64,000 bases of DNA from Dermatemys mawii (lineage: Eukaryota; Chordata; Testudines; Dermatemydidae). The notes beneath the pieces are model-generated. The model had not been told where the DNA came from. It searched no databases and saw nothing but the letters and a program-made list of their open reading frames with translations. Positions within the stretch are counted from its first letter, which is position 1; the number at the start of each line of letters is the position of its first letter. The DNA is taken from the NCBI GenBank assembly GCA_007922305.1, contig ML677374.1, forward strand, positions 14,807,161-14,871,160, in the 5' to 3' direction. The position numbers and the translations under genes are program-made. Positions 37,369-50,579 of the stretch are shown here, piece after piece.

Positions 37369-39774
37369 GGCTTTCACTCCTTTGGTGATAACAGTTTTGT
37401 ATCTTGTTTGAGCAGGTTCTGACAAGACACTCGTCTGTTGGTTTTTTACTTTACTTATAATTGCCAGTGGGTTGCATGTCAGGGCAGCCTTTGAGTTTCA
37501 AAGATGTTAGGCAACTTAGAGGTCATTTTTGTTGTTGTTTTAAGAGGAGGTGGGATGCTAGCTTGATTTTATTTGCAAATTGAGTACAATTCAAAACATT
37601 CTGATTAAGCTTTTATATTGCTCAAATTGAAGACAATGGAAATTTTGCCATTGAATTAGTGGGAGTGAGATCGGGTTCCTAAGTGATTAACAAGTGGCTC
37701 TGGTAATCTTGAAAAGAAAGCCGCTTTAAAAATAACTCATTTTGTTCTGTTTGTTGTAGCTATTATATCCGTCTTCCATGCAGGTGTTTATAGCAAAGCA
37801 TAAGCTCTGATGTAAACTCCTCTTTGGAGACAGCATAATTGAATATGATAGCCGTGAGACCCCTTGAACTGCTTACATTTCCAGAAACAAGGAGAAAAAG
37901 GAAAATCCTCACATTCTCTCTAATTATTGTGTAAGATAAACCTGTGCCATGTTGGTTGCAATGGATTTCATGAAAGGAATTTCACTGTTCCATGGATCAT
38001 GTCAAAGCAGTAATGTTGTAAATAAATCTACCTCCTTTGATGGGCAGTTGCAATCTTAATTGTAATATTTATTTCCGGAAAGCATGGATACTGAGTCAAG
38101 TTCAAATTCAAGAAATTGGAAAAAAAAAATCCCCTTATAGTAAGAGTTTCTAGGCCTTTAGCTATACCAACTGAACAGAAGCTAAGTTAAATTCAGAGAT
38201 GTATTGTCATGTGAAATAGATTACGTTCAACAAAGTAAGCATGAGAGCTGTAGAAAGAATGTACCCCTTAAAGCCCAGACTTTGGCCTTTGTAACACTGG
38301 ATTCTTCATAACCTATCAGGCAGAGCTACCTGCTATAGCAGCTGGAGTTACTGTACGTAAGTTGAAGTGATGCTAATTTATTTTAAATGAAAATATGAGA
38401 GCTACATGAAATCAACATAATGTCTTTCTACTGAAGAGTTTCTAACTTACTATGCAGTTTTACTCATGCTTCCAATTCTAGGCTAATAAATTCTTTTGAC
38501 AAGCAAATCAAATTCTGATGATAATTGGCCTCATTGTGAGCCCAGTCTTATAAGGTGCTGAGTGCTCACTTGTGGAAACTAAATGTGGTTTTTTTGTATA
38601 TGTGAAGTGTGCCCCTTCTGTATATGCATTACGTGAATATGTGAATGTGCATTCTCATTATGGAAGAGATCATTTAAATTTACATATTTATAAAGGAGTC
38701 TATACATGGTCTACTATGAGTTTTAATGTCATTTGGATGTAAGTGATGTATTTCTGTTCCACGTGGACCTCCTGGGAAGTCTGGTGTGCCCTCAACACCC
38801 ATTGATTTCAATGGTAGTTCACATAACTCGGCACATTGCAGAATCTGGCATTACAAAAGAATGTAACGGTGTGAGGATAAATAATCCTATATTTATCTTA
38901 GTCCTAGAGCCTCACAGTATAAATAAAATGAGATTTAAATTGTATTGGGAATTCAGCAGAAAATTTTCTGACAAATCCTTTTTAAAGGTGCACTCCACCT
39001 TGAAATCTCTGCAAAACAAAGAGGATGTTGTTACAACAGCATTCCTTACTTAGGCAAATTGGTACTGTAGGTGGGAAGCAAGCTATCTATAGACTGGGGA
39101 ATGTACCATATAACAGTCTTAAAATGAGGCGTGAGAGCATGCTATAGTTCTTTCTCAAAGACAAAATGAACTGTAGGACAACTAAAAGAAAGAAAGTCCC
39201 CATAACAGATTTTACTATTCATTACTTGTCCAGCCACAGTTAAGGTTAGACATTCTGCAGTCCTTAAAAAAGCAAAACTCCCAGGGGTTTCAAATGACTA
39301 CCTAAAGTATGATTTGAAATTTATTTTCTTGCAATTTGTGATAAATTGCAACATGAGATCCTTTGAAGTCTAGGAATATATGTGTTGTCCTGTCTCATGA
39401 TTAGCCCAGGAGGATCAATCAAAGCTGTATTCATATTGTTCACCAAATATCCATCTCTCAGTAAAAGCCACCATTAACCCCTTCTTCTTTCCCCCCCAAA
39501 ACCCACACACACACACCCTGGCACACCTTCTTTCTCCCCATCATCAGCAATTCAAAGAGCTGTATAAAAAATGTGCAAAAAAGAAAAGGTCTTAGTGTAA
39601 CACACAGATCTCAGGTCTCCTGTGTAGAGCAGCAAGTTGTGTATGTGACAGATCATTTGTTGCATGATTGCAAATTAAACTTCAGTGTTATGGCTAATAA
39701 GAGCTTTTCAGGACTGTACATCAAAGAACGTTACTTCTCCAATTCAACTAAGGTTCCATCTTGCAAGGTACTGA

Positions 39775-39870
39775 GCACTTTTGTATATGGACATCAGTTG
39801 GGCTACTCCCATGCTTAAAGTTAAGCATGAGCTTAAGTTATTTCCAGGATCTGGGCCAGAGTCCTCCATA
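39775..39870. repeat. Dispersed repeat 'cttaaagttaagcatgagc'
   Basis: Contains 'gctactcccatgcttaaagt', 'taagcatgagcttaagtt' and 'aggatctgggcc', matching the word order of 23570-23722. Confidence 0.45.
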
Positions 39871-40777
39871 CTGTGCAGGATCAAATCCCTAGATACTTGC
39901 TGCATGCTGATCAGGTGTAACTCAATGGTTCCTGATCCTTGATGCTAGTGCAAATGTTTTAGTGATTTGAGACAAGAAAAAGACAGAAAGAGAGAGAGAA
40001 TCGTCTCTCCATAAAGAGGGCATCTAGATACTAATCTAAATGAAAACTAGGAAAGTGGAGTTGCTAGAGCTTGTGTGCACTTCTATTGTGTTTTAATTCA
40101 AAAGATTATTAGCTTACAATATTTCAGATTTTTACAACATTCCTTGGGGCTGGGAAGCATCTAGTGAATTTTTGTATAATGCATTATGAGTTACCCGAGA
40201 TTCTTCTTTTCACCTGAAAATGTTTACAGAATTGAACAAAAAGTGAAATCATTTTTTTTCCTGGGCCCGAGTACTGTACAAAAACACAAAAGATCTACTT
40301 CATTCAGAACTCTGGATGTACTGGAATAGGGGCAAGAGAGGAAGTAGCAATTTATCCCTAGCTTTTTATGCAGGAATAACCTTCATTCATTGACTCAAAG
40401 TCACTTGAGCTTAGCGTTTCCTCAAGCTGAGGCATGCACCTTCATTCAACATCCCTTCTCCATAAAGTGTTTCCAACACTAAAGTTTTTAAAAAGAATGA
40501 TAAAAGCTAAATAAATTATAATTTTCAGGATACAATGCTAAATCTGTGTGCCGTAATTTTGCTGCTCTGATTTATATGCCTGTTTTGTGTTGGTATTCAC
40601 ATCTGTTGCTCTCTTGGTGTGAGGTATACCAATCTATGTATTCTACTATAAATGAAGCATGATGTATATGCGCTTTGTATTGTAATGGCACGTGGCCATT
40701 ATAGTGTAAATATGTACTATTAAGAGAGAGGCTATTTTTTGCATGCTTTTATACTCTGGAACTGAAAGGAAAATGAC

Positions 40778-40783
40778 AATAAA
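40778..40783 (+). terminator. CAMKK1: Candidate CAMKK1 polyadenylation signal
   Basis: Canonical AATAAA followed within 30 bp by TG-rich sequence ('gtgctgatgtagtgattg'). The upstream 250 bp looks like a typical vertebrate distal 3' UTR: AT-rich, non-repetitive and containing TGTAAATAT, a Pumilio-like site, at 40707. Use of the site cannot be shown without transcript data. Confidence 0.4.
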
Positions 40784-42114
40784 AGTCTATAGAACTCCTA
40801 GTGCTGATGTAGTGATTGAAGTACAGATGATTTTAAATTTGCATATTTAAGCATTGAGGCCAAAATTCTCCCCAATGCGCAGAATTCATACTAAGCATGG
40901 AAGGTACTGAACATTCCAGCCCATTTTTAAAATACATTATTAGGTCATATTCATCCTTTCTCCCTCAACATCTGGAAACATTGCAAATATCAGTCGAAAT
41001 TGGCCAGTGTGTTTGTAATGGAGAGGTTACAGGAAAATTGTCCTCTCCTTGCCACTGAGAACTGCAACAGCTTGTACCAAGGATTTTCAGCTCTGGCGTT
41101 TCATGAGAGCATTGGATGGGCAAGAGGCAATAAGCCCAGAGGGCTAGCCCCAAGACCATGTCTCTCAGCATGTTCCATAAGATCATGCTGCCACTGTCGC
41201 CTTCCCTTGTGTAGCAATCACCTCTGCACTCTTATAATTATGTTAAAGACACCTTTACCAACTCCTGCACTACTACGTATCTTGTATCCTTCATTGTTGG
41301 GTTTTTTCCCATTTTAGGTGGGGCAAAAGGTGTGCTTGTGCTGGGATAAATCCTATACTCAGGTCATATTCAGATCACTGACCATTGTGAACATTGCTTA
41401 AATACTAACCCCTAATATCACCCTGCCTTCCTTAGTTTGTTTCCTAAGAAATGTGCCGTTTGCTCATAAAAAATAGCAGCTGGCTCCTAGAGAAGTATTA
41501 ATATTACCAATGCTGTGATGGGCAATCCAGATTATAACTTGACATTTGAGCAGCGATATCATTCTGCATGGGTTTTTAACTAGCATGCAAAGGATTAGAG
41601 CAGTGGAAAGGTATTTAAAAGTGTGATGCTTCCAGTGCTCTTTGCCTTAGTATCTCTTTCTCCTTATGCAAAAAGGAAATTTCTCTCTTCCATCCAAGTA
41701 TTACAGTATCTAAAAATCCCAGGAGAGACTTCTCATCTGTCATGTCATGTATACTTTGGTGTATATGAACAAAGATTAAGTACTGTATTCACTTCTTAAA
41801 ACTGATTTTAGAACTATACCTGGGCACAAAACTTTGAACAATATTCAGGGGTGGGGGGGCGGAGGTTTGGATGCATAAACTGACCACACTACCTTTTTCT
41901 ACCCATGCATACAAAAATGTAAGGGTTAGGTCCTCAGCTTATAAAGATTTATGTAGCTACAACAATGATTTTCCCAAGGAAATGGAAGTCACCACATCGT
42001 TTGAAACTAGACTACAAAATATATGACACAGTATGCTTCATCTGCAAGTTGAAATGAGACAGCAAGACATAAGGTATGCTATTCCAGAAATCCAGACATA
42101 AAAAGATTTATAGA

Positions 42115-44035
42115 AGGGCAATAAGATATTCTCCATCTAATTCTCTATCCCTTTTTTAATGATTCCTAATATCCTGTTTGCTTTTTGACTGCTGCTGCAT
42201 ACTGCGTGGATGTCTTTAGACAACTATCCATGATAACTCCAAGATCTTTTTCCTTATTAGTTGTAGCTAAATTAGCCACCATCATATTGTATTATAGCTG
42301 GAGTTAGTTTTTCCAATGTGCATTACTTTACATTTATCCACATTAAATTTCATTTGCCATTTTCTTCCCCAAATTTGTGAGATTTTTTTGAAGTTCTTCA
42401 CAGTCTGCTTTGGTCTTAACTATCTTGAGTAATTTAGTATCATCTGCAAACTTTGCCACCTCACTGTTTACCCCCTTCCTCCAAATCATTTATGAATAAG
42501 TTGAACAGGATTGGTCCTAGTACTGACCCTTGGGGAACACCACTAGTTACCCCTCTTCATTCTGAAAATTTACCATTTATTCCTACCCTTTGTTCCCTAT
42601 CTTTTAACCAGTTCTCAGTCCATGAAAGGATCTTTCCTCTTATCCCATGAGCCTTTGGCGAGGGACCTTGTCAAAGGTTTTCTGGAAATCTAAGTACACT
42701 ATATCCATTGGATTCCCCCTTGTCCACATGTCTGTTAACCCCTTCAGAGAACTCTAATAGATTAATAAGACATGATTTCCCTTTACAGAAACAATGTTGA
42801 CTTTTGCTCAACAATTTGTTCTTCTGTGTGTCTGACAATTTTATTCTTTACTATTGTTTCAACTAATTTGTCCGGTATGGACGTTAGACTTACTGGTCTG
42901 TAATTGCTGGGATCGCCTCTAGAGCCCTTTTTAAATATTGGCGTTACATTAGCTATCTTCCAGTCATTGGGTACAGAAGCTGATTTAAAGGACAGGTTAC
43001 AAATCATAGTTAATAGTGCTACAATTTCACATTTGAATTCTTTCAGAACTCTTGGGTGAATGCCATTTGGTCCCAGTGACTTGCTACAGTTAAGTTTATC
43101 AATTAGTTCCAAAACTTCTTCTAGTGCTACTTCAATCTGTGATCATTCCTCAGATTTGTCACCTACAAAAGACAGCTCAGGTTTGGGAATCTCCCTAACA
43201 TCCTCAACCATGAAAACTGAAGCAAAGAATTCATTTTTAGTTTCTCCGCAATGACTTTATCATCTTTAAGTGCTCCTGTCGTTATCTTGATCATTCAGGG
43301 GCCCCACTAGTTGTTTAGCAGGCTTTCTGCTTCTGATGTACTTAAAAAAACATTTTGTTATTACCTTTGAGTTTTTGGCTAGCTGTTTTTCAAACTCCTT
43401 TTTGGCTTTTCATATTACATTTTCACACTTATTTTGTCAGTATTTATGCTCTTTTCTAGCTACCTCACTGGGATTTGACTTCCATTTTTTAAAAGATATC
43501 TTTTTATCTCTCACCGCTTCTTTTATGTGGTTGTTAAGCCACGGTGGCTCTTTTTTGGTTCTTTGACTATGTTTTTTAATTTGAGATCTACATTTAAGTT
43601 GGGCCTCTGTTATGGTGTCTTTGGAAAGTGCCCATGCAGCTTGCAGGGATTTCACTTTAGTCACTGTACCTTTTAATTTCTGTTTAACTAACCCCCCCCC
43701 CTCATTTTTGCATAGTTCCCCTTTCTGAAATTAAATGCCACAGTGTCAGGCTGTTGATGTGTTCTTCCCACCAGAGGAGTGTTAAATGTTGTTATATTAT
43801 GGGCACTATGTCCAAGCGGTCCTGTTATAGTTACCTCTTGGACCAGATCCTGAGCTCCATTCTCTGGAAGTCTCTGTCCAATCCACATGCTCCTCTGCAG
43901 CAATCAGCTTTCCCGCATGTGCCAGGAGTCCGGTTCCACTTTGGTTTAGGTGGAGCCCATCCTTCCTGTATAGGCTCCACCTATCCCAAGAGTTTCCCCA
44001 GTTCCTAATAAATCTAAACCCTTCCTCTCTACACC
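42115..44035 (-). pseudogene. CR1 LINE, long antisense copy (ORF1 tail, endonuclease end, RT)
   Basis: On the minus strand, from high to low coordinate. First comes a WSLYRKDGLHLNQSGT-type stretch (43990-43930), like the end of the CR1 ORF1 esterase. Next is EVTITGPLGHSAHNI (43690-43900), the C-terminal APE endonuclease motif normally reading SDH, here SAH. Then come PPWLNNHIKEAVRDKKISFK (43437-43600), KLNCSKSLGPNGIHPRVLKE, VPNDWKIANVTPIFKKGSRG and NYRPVSLTS (42783-43112); [19 protein letters not shown] (about 42490-42550); and KANRILGIIKKG (about 42140-42200). Frameshifts and stops are frequent. The 3' end is missing. The jump from ORF1 to the endonuclease C-terminus implies an internal deletion. 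Confidence 0.88.
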
Positions 44036-44369
44036 TTTCTATTCTGTCCTTCCCATTCCTTTACTTTCTTGTCTTTTGTCTTGCTCTCTCACATTTGAAA
44101 AACAAAAATTCAATAAAAATGTAATAAAAAAGAAAGAAATACATTAATTGTGATGTTGCAATCTCAAACTTCAGATTAGGGGTCTGTAGGAAGGATGAAT
44201 TAGAGGTGTCTACAGGTGTATTACACTGGTAAGAAAGGGTGTGAAATATGTATTTTTGTTATTTAGCCTTTTTTAGTCTAATCTTATCTTTCTCAAATGC
44301 TGGATAGCCTTAAAGCTAAGGAAGCAACACATCTGAAGAAGTAAACATGGAAAAGCACGCAAAATAGAT

Positions 44370-44447
44370 TCTTCTTCAAGTGCTTGCTCATATGCATTCC
44401 AATTAGAATTCTAATTGGAATGGATATGAGCAACACATCTCGAAGAA
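44370..44447. mobile_element. Foldback remnant: 78-bp inverted repeat with perfect 20-bp core palindrome
   Basis: CCAATTAGAATTCTAATTGG at 44399-44418 is a perfect palindrome. The arms extend outward, with TTCTTCAAG...TTGCTCATATGCATT on the left and the complementary AATGGATATGAGCAA...CTCGAAGAA on the right, apart from a 2-nt gap and a few mismatches. I recognise 'tcttcgag..ttgctcatatccattcca' as the terminal part of a common turtle transposon. Here only the two ends remain, joined. 'caaaggtaagtaac' just outside resembles a splice donor. Confidence 0.75.
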
Positions 44448-45924
44448 CAACAGTTACAAAGGTAAGTAACCGTCTTTTCTGTCTTCTGAAGGTACTGGAT
44501 TTTTCATTTTATGTCAAATAACTTTTGCATCAGTATATGTTACATATGGCATATCTACTGTGGTTTCTGAACATCTATGGCCCATCATTCAGGCAGGTTG
44601 GAAGACAGGGCCAAATTCGGGTCTCAGTACACAGGTGGTCCTGGACTTTAAATGCATTTGGAGCATAGTCCATGTCAGGTCTCCTATATAGCCCTCACAG
44701 GCTATTATTTTGAAAAGCCACATGAATTGCAAAGATGCTTTAGTTAATTGAATATTCCAGTGCTGATGGAATTTGTCTAGACATTTGAATGCTTTGGTTT
44801 TATTTTCTTAACATGCTTACAGTTTTGCAGTAAATATCAGAGTAATCCATTGTGTTGCCACATACCAGGAGACAAATGTCTTTTCAGAATCCACATCCTC
44901 ATACAAGAAAGAAGATTGTGTTATATATTACCTGAAATATCTCATTGCTTGAGTCTCACAGTATAAATTCTGCCCAATTAAATTCAGTTCAGTGAAATGG
45001 AGACTGTGCTTTCCATTTCTAAGATTTGATTCACTTCTGATTTGCTCATCATTCAGAGAACAAAATCTTTCCAGTGAGTTAATGTCTCTTCCACAGAAAA
45101 TACCAACAAAGGAATAAGCTGCTTCATAGTTCCCTCCAACACTCTAAACAGACATGGATCCAAAGCTTGTGATGTTTTAAGGTTGAAAGAACAAGCGTTT
45201 TTCACCAATCCTCTGTGGTGTTTCCCTATTCTAAGAAATAAATAACCAAAAAATCCATTTTGTTTGCCTGAAGTTATTCAAAATAGCTTGCAGTACCCTA
45301 GCTCCCACAGCAGAAGTACATTCAAACATCACACATTAATGAAGGTTTGTTAAACTGAAACCTGCCTGCTTTACCTTGTACTACTATAAAATTAAATTCC
45401 TGTGTTCTGGTTTGCATTGCACTGGCATATTCATTGCAACATTACTAAAGCTGCACCGCATTTGTGCTAGACCTCATTTCTTTCCCAGTCTTTATATGAG
45501 TGACAAAGAGTTTTAGACTAGGATTGCTGAGGCTTAATTTTTCAAGCTGCAGTTAGTGTCACACTCCACAGCCTCCAAAGATTGCCAAAATTCTCCAACA
45601 AAATAAAGATAAGTAAATCATGACCTGATATTTTTTAATGCAGAAAACTTTAAAAAACATTGAGGATATATGTACATAACACAAAGGCTTAGTAGAGGAC
45701 ACAAAGTTTTTAAATTTTACAGCTCTCTTTAAAATGTGTGCATATCTGCATCACATGACAAACTCTGTTTTGTTTTCAGAGCATCATTTGGGATATAAGA
45801 CTTGTCCCTTTCCTGTTACCTTTTTTCTTCTATCATAAATTTCAAGCTGTGTTGCCAAATAGGAAACAACGCAAAGTGATCACCTGGAGGGTGTTCTATT
45901 CAAATGCAAGCATCCTTGGACAAT

Positions 45925-46095
45925 AAGGCCTAGTCTACAGTACGCGATTATATCAGAATTAGCTATGTTATGTCTAATTAAAACTAAATCCGTCCACACA
46001 ACCAACCCGGTTTTGTTGACTTAAAGGGCTCTTAAAACCAATTTCCATTTTGTCACTGAAATTATCCTGTACCAGATGGTTTAGTTAGAAGAAGA
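45925..46095. mobile_element. Fragment of an 'aggcctagtctac' repeat element
   Basis: Begins AGGCCTAGTCTACAGTACGC, followed by 'aactaaatccgtccacac' and 'ttaaagggctcttaaaacc'. This matches the order of words in a turtle DNA-transposon-like repeat I know. The right end is not clear. Confidence 0.45.
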
Positions 46096-47486
46096 TGTAA
46101 AACCCCCACAGTCAAAAAAGTAGGTATGTCTCGGGCAAGTTTCTTCCCAATGGCATGTAGTTAATCATTTACAATTGTACTGAAGTGTGGGGGCTGATAT
46201 TCTTTATGCATTTATTTTTTGTGGGAATTGTCATGTTTGAAAAGGCCAGACAAAGACAGTAGATGTTAAATGTTTGCTTGTTGTCACCAGAGGCAAGAAG
46301 GTATCACTTTCCTGTGTTGCAGGTGCTCTGATTTCCTCAATAATTAGGGACAATGGCAATAGTGTGTTAAAGGCATGGGATCTCAGATTTTAAAAGAAAA
46401 AAAATATTCCATTAACCTAGAATTCACTCAACTGGGTCTGGGGATTATGGGAAATCTCAAACAGGGAATGATGAATCTCGAATGTCCTATGTAGCACAAT
46501 AAGGCAAAGGAGAAATTTTCCGGCTTTTAAACTCAGACACTGAATATCAGTTTAGATTTTTGTATCTGTTGTTTCAAATTATTTTCAATCTCATTGCTGA
46601 TGCACCAGCCCATAAAAAGTTAGTAGCTGAAAAGCTTAAATTCCCATTTGAGTGGACTTCAAGAACCATAATTAGCTTTCCAGCAAGGCAATCAAAGACT
46701 CCTGCTATCAGATTTTGTCATCAGAGGTCAAACCTTCATACTTAACAAATCTACTGTACTCCTTTGTATTATCAGACAAGTGATTTATGTGATAAGATCA
46801 GGAGAAAAACATGCCCCAGATAGTTTTCAGTGCCATAGCAACAGTGTTGCACTCGCTGCAAACAATGTGCTGAGAGGGGAAGTAATGGGTACAAAATGGG
46901 AAACAGGCTAACAAGATAGGGAGGAAAGCAGGATGGAGGTATTAAATGAAATCAACAACAAATAAATAAATAGCCAGTTTCGTTGGATTAATGAAGCTGC
47001 ACACTGCAATCTGTGATAATAACATGCCAAAAAACCCCTATATATTTCCAAGCATGAAATAAAATATTGAGCTAGAAAAATAGCTTGAGGCACAAAGCCC
47101 ACTTCTAAACTCATTTACACCAATGTAACTAAGGAGTAACTCCAATGAAATTAATAGTATTGCACTACTGTAAAACTAGCCTGAGTGAAAAGTATCAGGA
47201 CCTGCTATTTCTAAATATGCATTATTTTGACATTAATAAATTGGTCTTGACAGGGTTCCCTTTCAGTTAGAAATGTTGTGCAATGTTTAATTAAACACAC
47301 ATTCATTGAGGTAGAAGCCAAAGAGGTAGTTTCTGTCCATACTGTAGACTGATTGATTTCAATGTAGTCTACGTGTTTCTTATATGATTCAGAGTGTTCC
47401 AGAGACCTACAAAATTTACTCATTGCTCGGAGCTTACTGAATATCTAGGTTCGAGAAGAGATGATGGTAGATCTTCCTGTCTCCTA

Positions 47487-48395
47487 AATCATAGAGTAAT
47501 AGAAGATTAGGGTTAGAAGAGACCTCAGGAGGTCATCTAGTACAATTCTCTGCTCAAAGCAGGACCAACCCCAACTAAATCATCCCAGCCAGGGCTTTGT
47601 CAAGCTGGGCTTTAAGAATCTATAAGGATGGAGATTCCACCACTTCACTAGGTAACCTATTCCAATGCTTCACCACCCTCCTAGTGAAATAGTTTTTCTT
47701 AATATCCAGCCTAGACCTCCCTCTCTGCAACTTGAGACCATTACTCCTTGTTCTGTCATCTGCCACCACTGAGAAAAAGCCAAGCTTCATCCTCTTTGGA
47801 ACCTCCATTCAGGAAGGTGAAGGCTGCTATCAAATCCCCCCTCACTCTTCTCTTCTGCAGACTAAATAAGCCCCATTCCCCCAGCCTCTCCTCATAAGTC
47901 CTGTGCCCCAACCCCTAATCATTTTCGTTGCCCTTTGCTGGACTCTCTCCAATTTGTCCATATCCTTTCTGTAGTGGGGGGCCCCAAAACTGGACTCAAT
48001 ACTCCAGATATGTCCTCACCAGTGCCGAATAGAGGGGAATAATCACTTCCCTCGATTTGTTGGCAATGCTCTTACCAATGCAGCCCAATATGCCGTTAGC
48101 TTTCTTGGTGACAAGGGCACACCGTTGACTCATATGCAGCTTCTTGTCCACTGTAATCCTCAGGTCCTTTTCCGCAGAACTGCCATTTATCCAGTCGGGC
48201 CCTGTAAAAGTGCATGGGATTCTTCCATCCTAGGTGTAGGACTCTGCACTTGTTGTCGTGGAACCTCATCAGATTTCTTTTGGCCTAATTCTCCAATTTG
48301 TCTAGATTACTCTGGACCCTATCCCTACCCTCCAGCATATGTACCTCTCCCCACAGCTTAGTATCATCCGTGAACTTGCTGAGAGTGCAATCTCT
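47487..48395 (-). mobile_element. CR1 LINE 3' half, antisense orientation
   Basis: The + strand reads as the reverse complement of the CR1 3' end ('gagacctcaggaggtcatctagt', 'ccagccagggctttgtcaag'). The minus-strand frame 47620-47808 gives the post-RT motif RRVVKHWNRLPSEVVESPSL, and upstream pieces keep NLMRF and [13 protein letters not shown] text. The 3' terminus near 47487-47505 shows the ATTCTATGA-like repeat style ('tcatagagtaatag'). It is 5'-truncated, with several frame changes. Confidence 0.9.
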
Positions 48396-49446
48396 TAGCG
48401 TACAAGATTATATTTAGTGTATTAAGGATGTCACCTCTTATGGAAAACCCAGCTTCCTAAAGATATTAAGACTTCAGGTGCTGTGGTAAACAAAAGAACT
48501 CTTAACAAATAAACAAAACACCCTTCACTATTTGTTTTTAGGAACAGGCCTGTCTGTTTATCTAGGGTTTTAACACACTCTTGACTATAGTATGTGAGTG
48601 CCTTACATGATTTAAAATATCGTAATAGCAGTCACTCTTACTTCACCCCAGGATGGGAACTAATCCCATTTTTGCCTGTAGCAATGTTATAAACTATCAT
48701 GATTTTATCACAAACCTTGCACTATGTGGTGTTTTCCCTTAAGTCTTAGCACGTGGAGTTGTATGATGTTATGAAAATCACAGTTTTCTTAAAACACTAA
48801 AATAAATAAATAAGTTCTAGCTCTCATGGTTGCAGAGTAAAGCTTACAAATGTGACCTGAGTGCATGCTAATGGTTCAAAAGCCAGAAAGCGAAAAGGGT
48901 TCAACATTTTAAATCTCATTATTGTTAAGCCACTCTTAGAGATTTTGGAGAGTCCTGACTCATGCAAAATAGCCTGGGGAAGCCAAGCCAAAGAAATGAG
49001 TATTGCATTTAGTTCCTGTTCTTCCCCAAGTATAGGGATAGCTGGGACCAAATCCTCAAAGATATTTAGGCTCTTGGAGACTCTGGGCCTACATGACCCA
49101 AAATATTGTTGCTCTCAGTCTGCCCTTATCAGAAAAAAGGGTTATGCTGAGAGCGGCCTCTGAGGAGAATTTCTTGGAACATTCCATTATCCATAAAGAA
49201 AGGGTAAGAATTTTCAATAAAGATCATTAAATTAACAAAACATTTGTAAACAAGGGCTCAAATCCTGCTACAATCATAGTAACAATTCACATGGGGGAGA
49301 TCTGTGCCTTAAAATGAGAAAACCTGAGGTAAAATTCTGAGGGGAACTTTCCAATCTGAAGGCTGGAAGCAGATGGATCAGCCTGCCCACCTTGCTGTCA
49401 GTGTTAGGCCTGACCTAAGTAGGTACCTGTGGCCATGGCAATAAAG

Positions 49447-49500
49447 AGCCTGATCCTGTGAGGTGCTGAGTGCCCATAACTCCCACTGACTTCTGTGGAA
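49447..49500. repeat. Dispersed repeat 'cctgatcctgtgaggtgctgagtgccc'
   Basis: Contains 'gcctgatcctgtgaggtgct' and 'gagtgcccataactcccact', a word series also seen at 38538-38575 and, in other parts, at 10915 and 18024. Confidence 0.4.
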
Positions 49501-50579
49501 GCTGTGGTCATTCTCTCAGCTGTGAGCATGAAGCTCAAGTAAATTGAATCCCCCAATGTGCAGCCACAAGCAGAATTTGGCCTATATCAAGATGCCTTTC
49601 ACACATTTAAATTTCTTCTCCCTGCATAATTATCATTCATATAGGGCCCTATTCTGCAGTCCTCGTCAAGCACAAATCCTATTGGCAATAGAATTTGGGT
49701 CCATATTAATTATGACAATGGTTTTAAAACCAAAGACAATCAGTTTGATAAAGGTTAGTTTTATAAGTTCAGTATGAACCAGCTAAGTTTAACCACACTG
49801 GAGATCCCTCTCTGGGCATTTATTTTATGTCTCCCTCACTCAAGTTAAAAGGGTTTTCCTGAGCATGTTTCAATGAGTTTTACAATTTCTCTCAGGATCT
49901 GATTTTTTAAATCACCTTCATACAAAGTGTCCCAGCCTGAGAGCCCTGGTCTTCTGGTAATTTTTTTAATGCACCAGGTTTTAAGATTAGTTTCTTCAAT
50001 AATAAATTATATTTAAGGTACGCAGAATTTGATTTTTTAAAATAATTTTATCAGCTAATGTTGATTATTTCTAAGCATTTTTTAGAAATTTATCAATTTA
50101 AATTTTCACAGTTGTGGGAGATTGGTCAGACAATTATTTACTGAGAGTAGATGCCATTAAGACACATTGTCCACATCACATTTTAAACTACACTAAGTAA
50201 ACATCCATACATCAATAAATCATATCTGTTTTTACTATTCTCTAATCCATTTGTAACCATCCTAATTCAAAAACCTAAATCACTGGATTCTGAGTTTATT
50301 CTCAAGCAGTATTTTTCTTACTTTGCTTAAGTATAAATTTTTATTATCAATTAAAATATTTTTGATAGTTTATGTGTGTGGTAAAATTGATGCTTACTGC
50401 CATTTACCAATATAAATCTAATCCTTCCAAACCTAATTATAAAGTAATGTGTATGCTAATATCCATTATCTACCACGAGGCTACCTGCTTCTGTCCTAGC
50501 ACTATTTCATAACACTAATTATTGGAATTATTTATGGTGATTTAAGGGGATATGATTAGTAATGATACTGTATAGTCTT

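Larger units (their letters stand above)
33575..40800 (+). other. CAMKK1: Candidate CAMKK1 3' untranslated region and downstream sequence
   Basis: AT-rich sequence after the stop codon with no intron-like boundaries, few recognisable repeats and no plausible coding frame. Possible polyadenylation signals occur near 35364, 35645, 37175, 38018 and 40509. The best in context is AATAAA at 40778, which is followed by TG-rich sequence. If all of this is transcribed, the 3' UTR is about 7.2 kb. A shorter UTR ending at one of the earlier signals is equally possible from sequence alone. The 106-codon frame at 38733-39053 has no family resemblance. Confidence 0.4.

Noticed and set aside
38733..39053. 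106-codon open frame after the CAMKK1 stop
   Set aside because: Its composition is like surrounding AT-rich non-coding DNA, with no motif and no promoter or splice context.
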